Positions 1 to 8,075 of a stretch of 12,051 nucleotides of DNA are shown piece after piece. The notes under the pieces are model-generated. The model was not told the DNA's origin. It searched no databases and was given only the letters and a program-made list of their open reading frames with translations. Source of the DNA: Lysobacterales bacterium. Lineage in GTDB: Bacteria > Pseudomonadota > Gammaproteobacteria > Xanthomonadales > Marinicellaceae. The stretch is from the NCBI GenBank assembly GCA_027083915.1, contig JALWML010000473.1, forward strand, positions 1 through 12,051, read 5' to 3'. Numbering within the stretch: the first letter of the stretch is position 1; every line of letters starts with the position of its first letter. A program made the translations under genes and the position numbers.

Positions 1-1
1 G

Positions 2-112
2 TCAGAAGGTGCAGATGTGGTATCCTATGCACGTATGGAAGTAGGCGAAGGCATAGAAAAGAAAGAAGATAATTTTGCAGAAGAGGTTATGGCACAAGCC
101 CGTGGCGAATAA
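2..112 (+). CDS. tsf: Elongation factor Ts, C-terminal end (partial, 5' end outside window)
   Basis: The 36 codons before the TAA at 110-112 read as the C-terminal tail of EF-Ts, the nucleotide-exchange factor that regenerates EF-Tu-GTP in the cytoplasm. The stretch EVGEGIEKKEDNFAEEV matches the family tail (E. coli EVGEGIEKVETDFAAEV, from memory). Only the last tenth or so of the protein is present, so catalytic parts cannot be judged. Its last 11 bases overlap the GTG start of pyrH, and tsf-pyrH is the standard order in most proteobacteria. The identification rests on this short tail plus the context, but both agree. Confidence 0.93.
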   Translation, partial: SEGADVVSYARMEVGEGIEKKEDNFAEEVMAQARGE

Positions 113-824
113 TTCTCCAAAATTTAAACGTATCCTTCTCAAACTCAGTGGTGAAGCACTGATGGGCGAGGAGGATTACGGTATTGACCCCAAAATAATC
201 AATCGTATTGCTACTGAGATTCATGAAATTCATGAAATGGGGGTAGAAATAGGTATTGTTATTGGTGGAGGAAATATTTTTCGTGGTGCTGGACTTGCTA
301 AATCAGGTATCGATAGGGTAACTGGTGATCACATGGGTATGCTTGCCACTGTGATGAATTCTTTGGCATTGCAAAACGCTATTGAAAAAGCAGGCTCGAA
401 AGTGCGAGTTATGTCAGCTATACAAATTCATGAAGTGTGTGAAGACTATATTCGTCGTAAAGCTATTAGGCATCTAGAAAAAGGTAACATTGCTGTTTTT
501 GCAGCAGGTATTGGCAATCCATTTTTTACCACAGATTCAGCAGCTTCATTAAGAGCGATTGAAATTGATGCGCAAATAGTTTTGAAAGCAACAAAAGTGG
601 ATGGAGTTTATTCAGCTGACCCAGTTACCAATCCCAGTGCGGTGAAATACGATGAATTATCCTATGATGAAGTTATAGAAAAAAAACTTGCAGTAATGGA
701 TACTGCTGCAGTGGTGTTATGCCGAGATCAGGGCATGCCATTAAGGATTTTTAACATGGGAATATCAGGTGCTTTGAAGCAAATCATACAAGGCGAAAGC
801 ATTGGAACAATTGTAAATAATTAG
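102..824 (+). CDS. pyrH: UMP kinase (uridylate kinase)
   Basis: PyrH phosphorylates UMP to UDP with ATP in pyrimidine nucleotide synthesis and is a hexameric cytoplasmic enzyme of the amino-acid-kinase fold. From the GTG at 102 the protein is 240 residues, the usual length. It begins MANNSPKFKRILLKLSGEAL, which lines up without gaps with E. coli PyrH. Visible motifs are KLSGEAL (phosphate/ATP lysine), VIGGGNIFRG, GDHMGMLATVMN, GNPFFTTDSAA (UMP-binding) and KATKVDGVYSADP. The frame is also open back to a TTG at 75, but that would add nine non-homologous residues lying inside tsf, so GTG 102 is preferred. The start overlaps tsf by 11 bases; the AAGAGG at 81-86 is rather far upstream, so coupling to tsf termination is likely. 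Confidence 0.97.
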   Translation: MANNSPKFKRILLKLSGEALMGEEDYGIDPKIINRIATEIHEIHEMGVEIGIVIGGGNIFRGAGLAKSGIDRVTGDHMGMLATVMNSLALQNAIEKAGSKVRVMSAIQIHEVCEDYIRRKAIRHLEKGNIAVFAAGIGNPFFTTDSAASLRAIEIDAQIVLKATKVDGVYSADPVTNPSAVKYDELSYDEVIEKKLAVMDTAAVVLCRDQGMPLRIFNMGISGALKQIIQGESIGTIVNN

Positions 825-866
825 TGTCAAAAGAGCAGTTCAACCCGTAAAGAATAGGTGTAAGAT

Positions 867-1424
867 ATGATAAACGAAGTAATTGAAGATGCAAAAGTAA
901 GAATGGGCAAAAGTGTTGACTCGCTAAAAGGTGAGTTAAGCAGTGTCCGAACAGGCCGTGCAAACACAGCATTACTTGACGGTATTACAGTTGATTATTA
1001 TGGTAGTGCAACGCAATTAAGTCAGGTGGCTAATGTCGCAGTTTCTGATGCACGTACACTAACGATTACTCCTTGGGAAAAAGAAATGGTTGCACCAATT
1101 GAAAAAGCAATCATGCAATCATCATTAGGCTTAAATCCAGTGAGCGCAGGTATGGTTATTCGTTTGCCATTACCACCTTTAACTGAAGAACGCCGTAAAG
1201 AAATGGTGAAGTTGGTTCATTCTTTGGGTGAGAATTGTAAGATAGCAATACGAAATATTCGTCGTGATGCCAATCATTCGTTTAAAGTGATGCAAAACGA
1301 TAAAGAAATTACCGAAGATGAGCAACACAATGCAGAGGATCGCATTCAAGAGCTTACCAATACATATGTCAGTAAAGTTGACGATGTGGTAAAAGCCAAA
1401 GAAGAAGAATTGATGGAAATATAG
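867..1424 (+). CDS. frr: Ribosome recycling factor
   Basis: RRF works with EF-G to split post-termination ribosomes. The protein has 185 residues, the same length as E. coli RRF, and aligns throughout. Conserved blocks include VRTGRANTALLDGI near residue 30, VEKAIM-type EKAIMQSSLGLNP in the middle, the very conserved RLPLPPLTEERRKEMVK, and IRNIRRDAN. The two-domain layout (long three-helix bundle plus small beta/alpha domain) follows from the family. The ATG at 867 has AGGTG at 856-860, six bases upstream. It lies 42 bases after pyrH. Its stop codon sits inside the left arm of an inverted repeat described separately. Confidence 0.98.
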   Translation: MINEVIEDAKVRMGKSVDSLKGELSSVRTGRANTALLDGITVDYYGSATQLSQVANVAVSDARTLTITPWEKEMVAPIEKAIMQSSLGLNPVSAGMVIRLPLPPLTEERRKEMVKLVHSLGENCKIAIRNIRRDANHSFKVMQNDKEITEDEQHNAEDRIQELTNTYVSKVDDVVKAKEEELMEI

Positions 1425-1442
1425 TTCCTTTTGAACTATATT
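1418..1442 (+). promoter_or_regulatory. Perfect inverted repeat across the frr stop, just before uppS
   Basis: Bases 1418-1427 (AATATAGTTC) and 1433-1442 (GAACTATATT) are exact reverse complements separated by a 5-base loop. The frr TAG (1422-1424) is in the left arm, and the right arm ends seven bases before the TTG start of uppS. The stem is AT-rich and no T-run follows, so it does not look like a standard intrinsic terminator. As RNA it could affect translation re-initiation or mRNA processing between frr and uppS. The structure is seen directly; any function is inference. Confidence 0.5.
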
Positions 1443-1449
1443 ATTCGAT

Positions 1450-2187
1450 TTGTCTGAAGAAAATTCAAAAATACCCAAACACATTGCTATCATTATGGAT
1501 GGCAATGGTCGTTGGGCGACCTTACGTAATAAATACCGAACATCTGGGCATAAAGCAGGTGTTGAGTCCGTTCGCAAAACTATTAGACAAGCCTCTAAAA
1601 TTGGTGTGAAGTGGCTAACTCTTTTTGCTTTTAGTAGTGAAAATTGGCAAAGACCAGAAAAAGAAGTTTCGATGCTAATGGAGTTGTTTACCCGGGCCTT
1701 AAAAAAAGAGGTGCCAGAATTGCATGAAAATGGAGTTCGTTTGAGTTTTATTGGTGATTTATCCCGTTTCTCTGATGGTTTGCGTAAGCGCATGAAAACA
1801 GTTGAAGACTTAACTAAAAATAATAAAAAAATGGTGTTAACCATTGCTGTGAACTATGGTGGTCGCTGGGATATCATGCAAGCAGCTTTGCGTTTAGCTC
1901 ATGCTTTAAATAAGGAACAGCTTAAAGAATCTGATATTAATGAGCACTCATTTGAGCAGTATTTATGTTTAAACGATGCACCGCATCCAGATTTATTGAT
2001 TAGAACCGGTGGAGATCAGCGCATATCCAATTTCTTGTTATGGCAAACAGCCTATACAGAACTCTATTTTACCCAAACTTTGTGGCCTGACTTTGATGAA
2101 TCAAGCCTAAATAAAGCAGTTGAAGAATATGCTAATCGCGAAAGAAGATTTGGTAAAACACCAATGCAAGTAAAGGAAGAAAGTTAA
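1450..2187 (+). CDS. uppS: Undecaprenyl diphosphate synthase (cis-prenyltransferase)
   Basis: UppS adds eight isopentenyl units to farnesyl diphosphate to make C55 undecaprenyl diphosphate, the lipid carrier for peptidoglycan and O-antigen. The 245-residue protein has the family signatures in order: HIAIIMDGNGRWA with catalytic Asp17, GHKAG, FAFSSENWQRP, NYGGRWDI, LLIRTGGDQRISNFLLWQ, ELYFTQTLWPDFDE and NRERRFG. The only possible initiator is the TTG at 1450: an in-frame TGA lies at 1432 and the first ATG is already inside the active-site motif. No Shine-Dalgarno sequence is visible; the bases upstream form the inverted repeat at 1418-1442. It is followed directly, with no spacer, by cdsA. Confidence 0.97.
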   Translation: MSEENSKIPKHIAIIMDGNGRWATLRNKYRTSGHKAGVESVRKTIRQASKIGVKWLTLFAFSSENWQRPEKEVSMLMELFTRALKKEVPELHENGVRLSFIGDLSRFSDGLRKRMKTVEDLTKNNKKMVLTIAVNYGGRWDIMQAALRLAHALNKEQLKESDINEHSFEQYLCLNDAPHPDLLIRTGGDQRISNFLLWQTAYTELYFTQTLWPDFDESSLNKAVEEYANRERRFGKTPMQVKEES

Positions 2188-2982
2188 ATGCTCAAAAAAA
2201 GAATACTCACTGCACTTTTGTTAGCACCTGTAGTTATTGCTATTATATTTAAAGGCAATGAATTGGTTTTTACCTTGTTTACCGCATTTTTAGCTATGAT
2301 GATTGGCTATGAATGGTTTCAATGTGTAAAAAATAGCCCTATTAACTCTGCTGTTATCTCGGTCTTGGTTGGTGTTAGTATTATTTTTATCAATAAAGCC
2401 AGTTTTATTGAAATTGATGTTGTGCGAATACTTATCGCTGCTTGCATAATTTGGTTGATTTGTTTTATATGGTTGTTTAAGCCTCAAGAAGGTAAAGTTA
2501 AATATGCCAAGAAATATGCACTAGGTGTTGGTGTGTTGTTGTTGTTTGGTGCCTCACTAATTTCAATTCATCAGCTGCCAAAAAATGGTGTACATCTCAC
2601 TTTGGCTTTGTTTTTACTTGTTTGGGTGGCAGATATTGGTGCTTATGTTTCGGGTAAAACTTTTGGAAAACATAAATTAGCGCCACAAGTTAGTCCCGGC
2701 AAGACAATAGAAGGATTGCTCGGTGGATTGTTATTTACTGCTATATATGGTTATTTTATAGCGCAATGGTTAGGTTACAACGAATTGTTTTTTATTGTCT
2801 TTTTTCCGTTGATAGCAATAATATCAGTAATTGGTGATTTATTTGCTAGTTTATTAAAGCGACATAATAATATTAAAGACAGTGGGTTCTTGCTACCTGG
2901 ACATGGAGGTTTTTTAGATCGTTTTGATTCACTAATTGCCGCAACTCCTTTTTACTTTGCTTTGATTCACTTTATTTCATGA
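2188..2982 (+). CDS. cdsA: Phosphatidate cytidylyltransferase (CDP-diacylglycerol synthase)
   Basis: CdsA is an inner-membrane enzyme that converts phosphatidic acid and CTP to CDP-diacylglycerol, the branch point to all phospholipids. The protein is 264 residues, somewhat shorter than the 285 of E. coli. It is almost wholly hydrophobic, with roughly eight membrane segments beginning at residue 5. The C-terminal family signature S-x-L-K-R...K-D-S-G...P-G-H-G-G...D-R-x-D occupies about residues 221-247 and is complete. A second conserved stretch, GKTFGKHKLAPQVSPGKT, precedes it. The ATG directly follows the uppS stop, with AAGGAAG inside uppS as ribosome-binding site. Its TGA overlaps the dxr ATG (ATGA). 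Confidence 0.96.
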   Translation: MLKKRILTALLLAPVVIAIIFKGNELVFTLFTAFLAMMIGYEWFQCVKNSPINSAVISVLVGVSIIFINKASFIEIDVVRILIAACIIWLICFIWLFKPQEGKVKYAKKYALGVGVLLLFGASLISIHQLPKNGVHLTLALFLLVWVADIGAYVSGKTFGKHKLAPQVSPGKTIEGLLGGLLFTAIYGYFIAQWLGYNELFFIVFFPLIAIISVIGDLFASLLKRHNNIKDSGFLLPGHGGFLDRFDSLIAATPFYFALIHFIS

Positions 2983-4163
2983 CAGCAGAGAGTCCAAAAA
3001 ATGTCGTTGTTTTAGGGGCAACTGGCTCTATTGGAACCAGTACCTTGGATATTATTGCTCGACACCCTGATAAGTTTAAAGTACTTGCTATCAGTGGCCA
3101 TCGTAATGTTGAAAAACTTGCTGAAATTGCTGATAAATTTAAACCGCGTTTTGTGGTTGTTTCTGATGAAAATCAATACAAGCAATTAACTCATTTAATC
3201 AATGATGACTGTACTATATTGGCAGGAGCAACTGAGTTGAATACGATTTGTCAGCTGGTTTCTGCTGATTTGATTGTAGCAGGTATTGTTGGTTCAGCGG
3301 GTATGCAACCTGTTTTAGCCAGTGTTGAAGCAGGCAAAACGCTATTACTTGCTAACAAAGAAGCACTCGTCCTAGCAGGTGAGCTCGTCATGAAGGCTGC
3401 AAAAGATAAGGGCGCTACAATCATCCCGTTAGACAGTGAACATAATGCTATTTATCAATGTTTGCCTGATTCTTACCAATGTGGAAACACACCCAAAAAT
3501 CTTGATAAAATTATTTTAACAGCTTCAGGTGGTCCATTTTGGAAAAAAGCAGTCTCTACATTTAGCCAAATAACTCCTGAACAAGCCTGCGCTCATCCCA
3601 ATTGGGATATGGGGCGTAAAATTTCGGTAGATTCGGCAACTCTGATGAATAAAGGTTTGGAAATCATAGAAGCTCACTGGTTATTTAATTTAAATGAAAA
3701 AGACATTGATGTGCACGTGCATCCGCAAAGTATTGTGCATTCCATGGTGTGTTACCAAGATGGTTCAGTTTTGGCACAGTTGGGTGAGCCAGATATGAGA
3801 ATTCCGATAGCTAATGGGCTAGGTATGCCAGAGCGCATAACTTCAGGTGCTAATATGTTGGATTTATTGCAGAGCCAAGATTTGCAGTTTTTTCCGCCTG
3901 ATTATCAAAAGTTTCCCTGTTTAGCTTTGGCAAAAGAAGCGATTAAAGCTGGTGGAACATCGATGGCAGTATTAAATGCAGCAAATGAGATAAGTGTTGA
4001 TGCTTTTTTAAATAACCTTATTCCCTTTACTTCAATAGCAAAAATAAATGCTGAAATAATGACTAATGCCACTGTATCTCAAGTTGAAAATGTCACACAA
4101 TTGCTGCAATTAGATGAAGAAGTGCGTGCTCACGCACGAGAAATGGTGAAAAAACATGTTTGA
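2979..4163 (+). CDS. dxr: 1-deoxy-D-xylulose 5-phosphate reductoisomerase
   Basis: Dxr makes 2-C-methyl-D-erythritol 4-phosphate from DXP with NADPH, the committed step of the MEP isoprenoid pathway that supplies UppS. It has 394 residues (about 398 in E. coli). Motifs are the NADPH-binding GATGSIG at residues 13-19, the ANKEALVLAGE block, the metal-binding Asp152-Ser-Glu154 followed by HNAIYQCL, SGGPF, MGRKISVDSATLMNKGLEII (third acidic ligand) and HPQSIVHSMV. All key residues are present, so the enzyme should be active and fosmidomycin-type inhibitors would be expected to bind. It overlaps cdsA by four bases and rseP by eight. The position after cdsA is the Pseudomonas-type arrangement, not that of E. 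coli. Confidence 0.97.
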   Translation: MTAESPKNVVVLGATGSIGTSTLDIIARHPDKFKVLAISGHRNVEKLAEIADKFKPRFVVVSDENQYKQLTHLINDDCTILAGATELNTICQLVSADLIVAGIVGSAGMQPVLASVEAGKTLLLANKEALVLAGELVMKAAKDKGATIIPLDSEHNAIYQCLPDSYQCGNTPKNLDKIILTASGGPFWKKAVSTFSQITPEQACAHPNWDMGRKISVDSATLMNKGLEIIEAHWLFNLNEKDIDVHVHPQSIVHSMVCYQDGSVLAQLGEPDMRIPIANGLGMPERITSGANMLDLLQSQDLQFFPPDYQKFPCLALAKEAIKAGGTSMAVLNAANEISVDAFLNNLIPFTSIAKINAEIMTNATVSQVENVTQLLQLDEEVRAHAREMVKKHV

Positions 4164-5521
4164 GTTTATTAGTTCAATTTGGTGGATGTTAGTCACTTTA
4201 GGTGTATTGGTGACCTTTCACGAGCTTGGTCATTTTTGGGTTGCACGAAAGTTTGGTGTACATGTCCTAAAGTTTAGTGTGGGGTATGGTAAGTTGTTTT
4301 GGTCAAAAAAAGACAAAACAGGAACGGAATTTGGTTTTGCCCCTATTCCATTAGGTGGTTATGTGAAAATGCTGGATACGAGAGATCCTGATATTAAACC
4401 TGAAGATTATGAATATTCGCAAACTTACAATTCTAAACCTATTTGGCAACGCGCGCTTATCATGTTTGCAGGACCTGCATTTAATTTCATTTTGGCAGTT
4501 CTGCTTTTTTGGGGAATGTTTATCTATGGTAAGAATGAAATCAAACCACTAATTGATGAACCTACAAAATTATTATTGCAAGCAGGTGCACAAAAACAAG
4601 ATCAAATTATTAGTATCAATGGCTACAAGGTTAAGACATGGCAAGACGTAACATTGGAGCTAGTTACTAAGGGGTTGGATAGAGAAGATATTGAGCTAAC
4701 CGTACTTCGAAATGATAATGAAGTTAAAAAATTGAAGTTACCATTATCACAATTGCCTAAAGAATCGGATGAAACAAAAATATTTGAAAATGTAGGACTC
4801 AAAGCGTGGCGAATTCCAATATCAAATAAAGTATACTCCTTAGCACCAGGAAAACCAGCAGAATTGGCAGGTGTTAAAAAAGGAGACAGAATCATAGCGG
4901 TCAATGGTGAGCAAACAAAAGATTGGTATGATGTCGTGTCTCTACTCAATAAACACATTGATAGCGAAATTAATTTAACCATTTTACGAAATAATAATAC
5001 TTTAAATGTTATTATCCCTCACGCAGTTTATGATGAATCTGGAACAAGACGAATTATTGGTATTGGGCAGCAGCCTCCAAGTGAGGCTGATAAGGACTAT
5101 TATCGTTCATTGGTATTTAGTAATTCATATGATGTCATTGATGCACTTGCTGCAGCTTTTAAAGAAACGTGGCGAATGACAACGGTATCTTTGAATATGA
5201 TGGGTAAGATTGTTACTGGCAAGGCATCCTTAAAAAACTTATCAGGACCAATTACCATCGCTCAAGTAGCTAATGATTCCGCTTCAAGAGGTGTGGCTTT
5301 TAGGTTTTTTGGGATTAGTTAGCCTGAGTTTGGGAATAATTAATCTTATGCCTATTCCCATGCTTGATGGTGGGCAGTTACTGTTTTTACTCTTTGAGAA
5401 GATAAAAGGTTCTCCGTTGAGTGAAGAGTTTCAATTGAAAGGACAGACTGTAGGGATTATTTTCCTACTTTGTTTCATGTCAATTGCATTTTATAACGAC
5501 ATTTTGAGACTTGTGTCTTAA
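4156..5521 (+). pseudogene. rseP: RseP site-2 intramembrane zinc protease, frameshifted
   Basis: RseP cuts the anti-sigma factor RseA (MucA-type) in the membrane after DegS, releasing sigma-E; it also removes signal-peptide remnants. The 5' part (4156-5322, 388 codons) has a first membrane segment with zinc motif His22-Glu23-x-x-His26, IPLGGYVKM, the second membrane segment near residue 110, two PDZ regions (about 125-205 and 215-290) and the SGPI motif. It then runs into a TAG at 5320-5322. The rest of the enzyme, with the second catalytic motif PxLDGG, continues in the next frame from about 5290-5300 to 5521. The expected intact length is about 450 residues. Changing the length by two missing bases (or one extra) around 5288-5302 restores the family sequence. 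The two halves are otherwise undamaged, so a recent mutation, a sequencing error or a programmed shift are all possible. Overlap with dxr is eight bases. Confidence 0.9.
5273..5521 (+). pseudogene. rseP: RseP C-terminal half, out of frame with the N-terminal part
   Basis: This is the downstream frame of the broken rseP. The homologous part begins near 5291-5303, reading LLGFLGLVSLSLGIINL, then MPIPMLDGG (the Asp that completes the zinc site), then LFEKIKGSPLSEE and the last membrane segment. It ends at TAA 5519-5521. The ATG at 5273 and the first few codons (MIPLQE) overlap the upstream frame and have no family counterpart, so independent initiation there is unlikely to be biological. Separated from HExxH, neither half could form the catalytic centre alone. 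See the locus-level entry. Confidence 0.85.
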
Positions 5522-5587
5522 AATAACAAGCTGAAAATTTATTGAGTAACAATTTATGTGTGCTCATTCACAGAAAAGAAAATATTT

Positions 5588-8062
5588 ATGATTAGATCTT
5601 TATTATTACTAATGCTATTAAGTTTAACGTCCCTGTCTTGGGCGTTCACACCATTTGAAGTGTCCGATATACGTTTGGATGGAGCTAACAGAATTTCCCA
5701 TGGAACAATATTTACTTATTTGCCAATAGAAAAAGGTGACAGAGTAACGAAAAGAAGTATTAAACGCTCCATTAAATCACTTTTTAGAACGGGCTATTTT
5801 AGTGACGTTAAGATTTTTAGAGAAGACGGTGATGTACTTGTTGTTAAACTAGTGGAAAGACCTGCTATTGCCTCAATTGATATTGATGGAAATAAAGCGA
5901 TTAAAACAGACGAGCTTTTGAAAGGTTTAAGAAATATTGGTCTAATTGAAGGTGAAGTATTTGATAAACTGCAATTAGAGCGTGTAAAAAATGAATTAAC
6001 AAAACAGTATTTTTCTCGAGGGAAATATAATGTTGTTGTAGATGCCAAAATTAAAAAACTTGATAGGAATCGAGTTAAAGTAAATATTGATATTGTTGAA
6101 GGAAAAGCAGCAAAAATAAAACACATTAAAATCGTTGGTAATACTGTATTTACTGATGAAGAATTGATTGATACGTTTGAATCAGACACAACAAATTTTC
6201 TTTCATGGTATTCCTCTGATGATAAATACTCTAAAGAGAAACTAAACGGTGATTTAGAAAAATTAAAATCTTATTATATGGATAGGGGTTATGTTGACTT
6301 TAATGTTGAATCTGTACAAGTATCGATAAGCCCTGACAAAAAAGATATTTATATTACCGCCAATATTAATGAAGGTGAAAAATATACATTTGGTGACATG
6401 AAAGTGACCGGTGAAATGGTTATTGATAAAAAGTCACTTGAAAGGTTAATGGTAACTGAGAAGGGCAAAACATTTGCTCGCAATTTGACAGAAGCAAGTG
6501 CTGAACGCATGAAGATTATCCTCGGAAATCTTGGTTATGCTTTTGCTGAAATCACGCCTGTCCCAGAAACGCATAAAGATACACATGTTGTTGATGTTGT
6601 TTATTTTGTTGACCCTGGTAAACGTGTTTATGTAAGAAATATTAATTTCCACGGTAACATAAAGACTAAAGATGAAGTATTAAGGCGTGAAATGCGTCAG
6701 TTTGAAGGGGGCTGGTACTCAAAATCTTTAGTCGAACGCTCCAAAATAAGACTGCAACAAAAACCCTATTTTGAAGAAGTAAAAATTGATACGCCGAAAG
6801 TGCCTGGTACTGATGATCAAGTAGATGTAGAAGTAACAGTCAAAGAAAGAAACTCAGGTCAGTTTCAGTTTTCAGTGGGATTTTCACAAGTTAGTGGTAT
6901 CAATACAGCAATATCTGTGTCACTTCAGAACTTGCTAGGAACAGGAAATACTTTATCTTTTGCCATTAACAACAGTAATTTTTTTAAGCGATTAAACGTC
7001 TTTTATGAAAATCCTTTTTATAACGATGAAGGTGTTTCTCGTGGATTTAGTATGGATTATTCTACATCAAATTTTGGAGAAGCAAACATTGCGCGTTTTA
7101 CTTCCAATAATGGTGGATTTGGAATGCACATGAGTTTTCCAATATCAGAGTATGATCGAATTTTTACAAGTCTTGCCTATCAACGTAGAAATGTAGAAGC
7201 AGTTTTAGGCCAAACTGCATCCCTTATATTTAATGATTTGTGTGAATTAGGTGGATATACTTATACAACTCAACCGACATTGCTATCGGGTGTTTCTTGG
7301 GATGGTATCGCGTGTGCTCCTGAAGCAGTAGAAACGATTCCTCCTGATGACCCTGGTGGTATAAGACAAGGAGAGTTAATTCCTTATCAAGTTAGAAAAG
7401 CTTTTACTTTTTATACTGCAGAAGCTCGCTGGTCACGAGATAGTCGCAATCGTTTCTTTAATCCAACACGAGGGGCATTTTACCGTTTAGGTGCTGAGTT
7501 TACACTGCCTGGATCAACGGCTCAGTTTTATAAGTTTACGGCTAAGGCTAATAGATTGTTTCCCTTAACTAAAAACTTAACTTTATCTTTGACAGGTGAG
7601 CTAGGCTTTGGTGATGGCTATGGAAGTACTACTAAGCTACCATTCTTTGAAAACTTCTTTGCAGGAGGGACACAGTCATCTATTCGTGGTTATAGAGACA
7701 ATACTCTTGGACCAAAATCGTCGATTATAGATGATAGTTCGTCAGGTGATTTACCTTTGACTTCTAGACTTGGAGATCCTGTTGGTGGTAGTTTAAAGAC
7801 TGTTGGTTCAGTGGAGTTGGTATTCCCAACTCCATTTGCTAAAGTTGGAAACTCTGCTCGTTTAGCTTTGTTTTGGGATTTTGGTAATGTTTTTAGTACT
7901 TATGATGACTTTGAAGCACGAGAATTTAGACACTCTTATGGGCTAGCATTAAAGTGGCAAGCCCCAGTTGGACCAATAATAATTAACTTTGCGCGTCCAT
8001 TTAATAATGATAAATTAGATGATACAGAAACAATACAGTTTGCATTTGGTAATACATTCTGA
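5588..8062 (+). CDS. bamA: Outer-membrane protein assembly factor BamA (Omp85)
   Basis: BamA is the essential core of the BAM complex that inserts beta-barrel proteins into the outer membrane. From ATG 5588 it has 824 residues (810 in E. coli). Residues 1-19 form a signal peptide ending SLSWA, cleaved before FTPF. Five POTRA domains span about residues 22-420; a 16-strand barrel follows, ending in a C-terminal Phe (FAFGNTF, a beta-signal). LRREMRQFEGGW, VTVKERNSGQF and the loop-6 motif I699-R-G-Y702 (VRGF in E. coli) are family marks. A GTG at 5558 would add ten residues before a clear signal peptide, so ATG 5588 is preferred; the upstream AGAAAAG is a weak ribosome site. It lies 66 bases after rseP. 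Its only two mature cysteines, 552 and 576, lie in one barrel-region insert. Confidence 0.97.
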   Translation: MIRSLLLLMLLSLTSLSWAFTPFEVSDIRLDGANRISHGTIFTYLPIEKGDRVTKRSIKRSIKSLFRTGYFSDVKIFREDGDVLVVKLVERPAIASIDIDGNKAIKTDELLKGLRNIGLIEGEVFDKLQLERVKNELTKQYFSRGKYNVVVDAKIKKLDRNRVKVNIDIVEGKAAKIKHIKIVGNTVFTDEELIDTFESDTTNFLSWYSSDDKYSKEKLNGDLEKLKSYYMDRGYVDFNVESVQVSISPDKKDIYITANINEGEKYTFGDMKVTGEMVIDKKSLERLMVTEKGKTFARNLTEASAERMKIILGNLGYAFAEITPVPETHKDTHVVDVVYFVDPGKRVYVRNINFHGNIKTKDEVLRREMRQFEGGWYSKSLVERSKIRLQQKPYFEEVKIDTPKVPGTDDQVDVEVTVKERNSGQFQFSVGFSQVSGINTAISVSLQNLLGTGNTLSFAINNSNFFKRLNVFYENPFYNDEGVSRGFSMDYSTSNFGEANIARFTSNNGGFGMHMSFPISEYDRIFTSLAYQRRNVEAVLGQTASLIFNDLCELGGYTYTTQPTLLSGVSWDGIACAPEAVETIPPDDPGGIRQGELIPYQVRKAFTFYTAEARWSRDSRNRFFNPTRGAFYRLGAEFTLPGSTAQFYKFTAKANRLFPLTKNLTLSLTGELGFGDGYGSTTKLPFFENFFAGGTQSSIRGYRDNTLGPKSSIIDDSSSGDLPLTSRLGDPVGGSLKTVGSVELVFPTPFAKVGNSARLALFWDFGNVFSTYDDFEAREFRHSYGLALKWQAPVGPIIINFARPFNNDKLDDTETIQFAFGNTF

Positions 8063-8075
8063 TTAAATAATAACC

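Noticed and set aside
825..866. Possible terminator or promoter in the pyrH-frr gap
   Set aside because: The 42 bases contain no inverted repeat with T-run and no good -35/-10 pair; only the frr ribosome site is clear.
1179..1844. 221-codon minus-strand open frame across frr and uppS
   Set aside because: It is antisense to two unmistakable genes, and its translation shows no domain. It is a shadow frame of AT-rich coding DNA.
4623..4982. Minus-strand 119-codon frame within rseP (and similar shadows at 784-972, 2290-2487, 5794-6189, 6446-6652, 9030-9290, 9291-9476)
   Set aside because: All lie fully or mostly within well-supported + strand genes, without ribosome sites or family features.
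5504..5587. Possible sigma-E or sigma-70 promoter before bamA
   Set aside because: TTGTGT at 5511-5516 has only a poor -10 (AAAATT) at proper spacing, and no GAACTT/TCTGA-type sigma-E pair was seen. A promoter is plausible from E. coli but not supported here.
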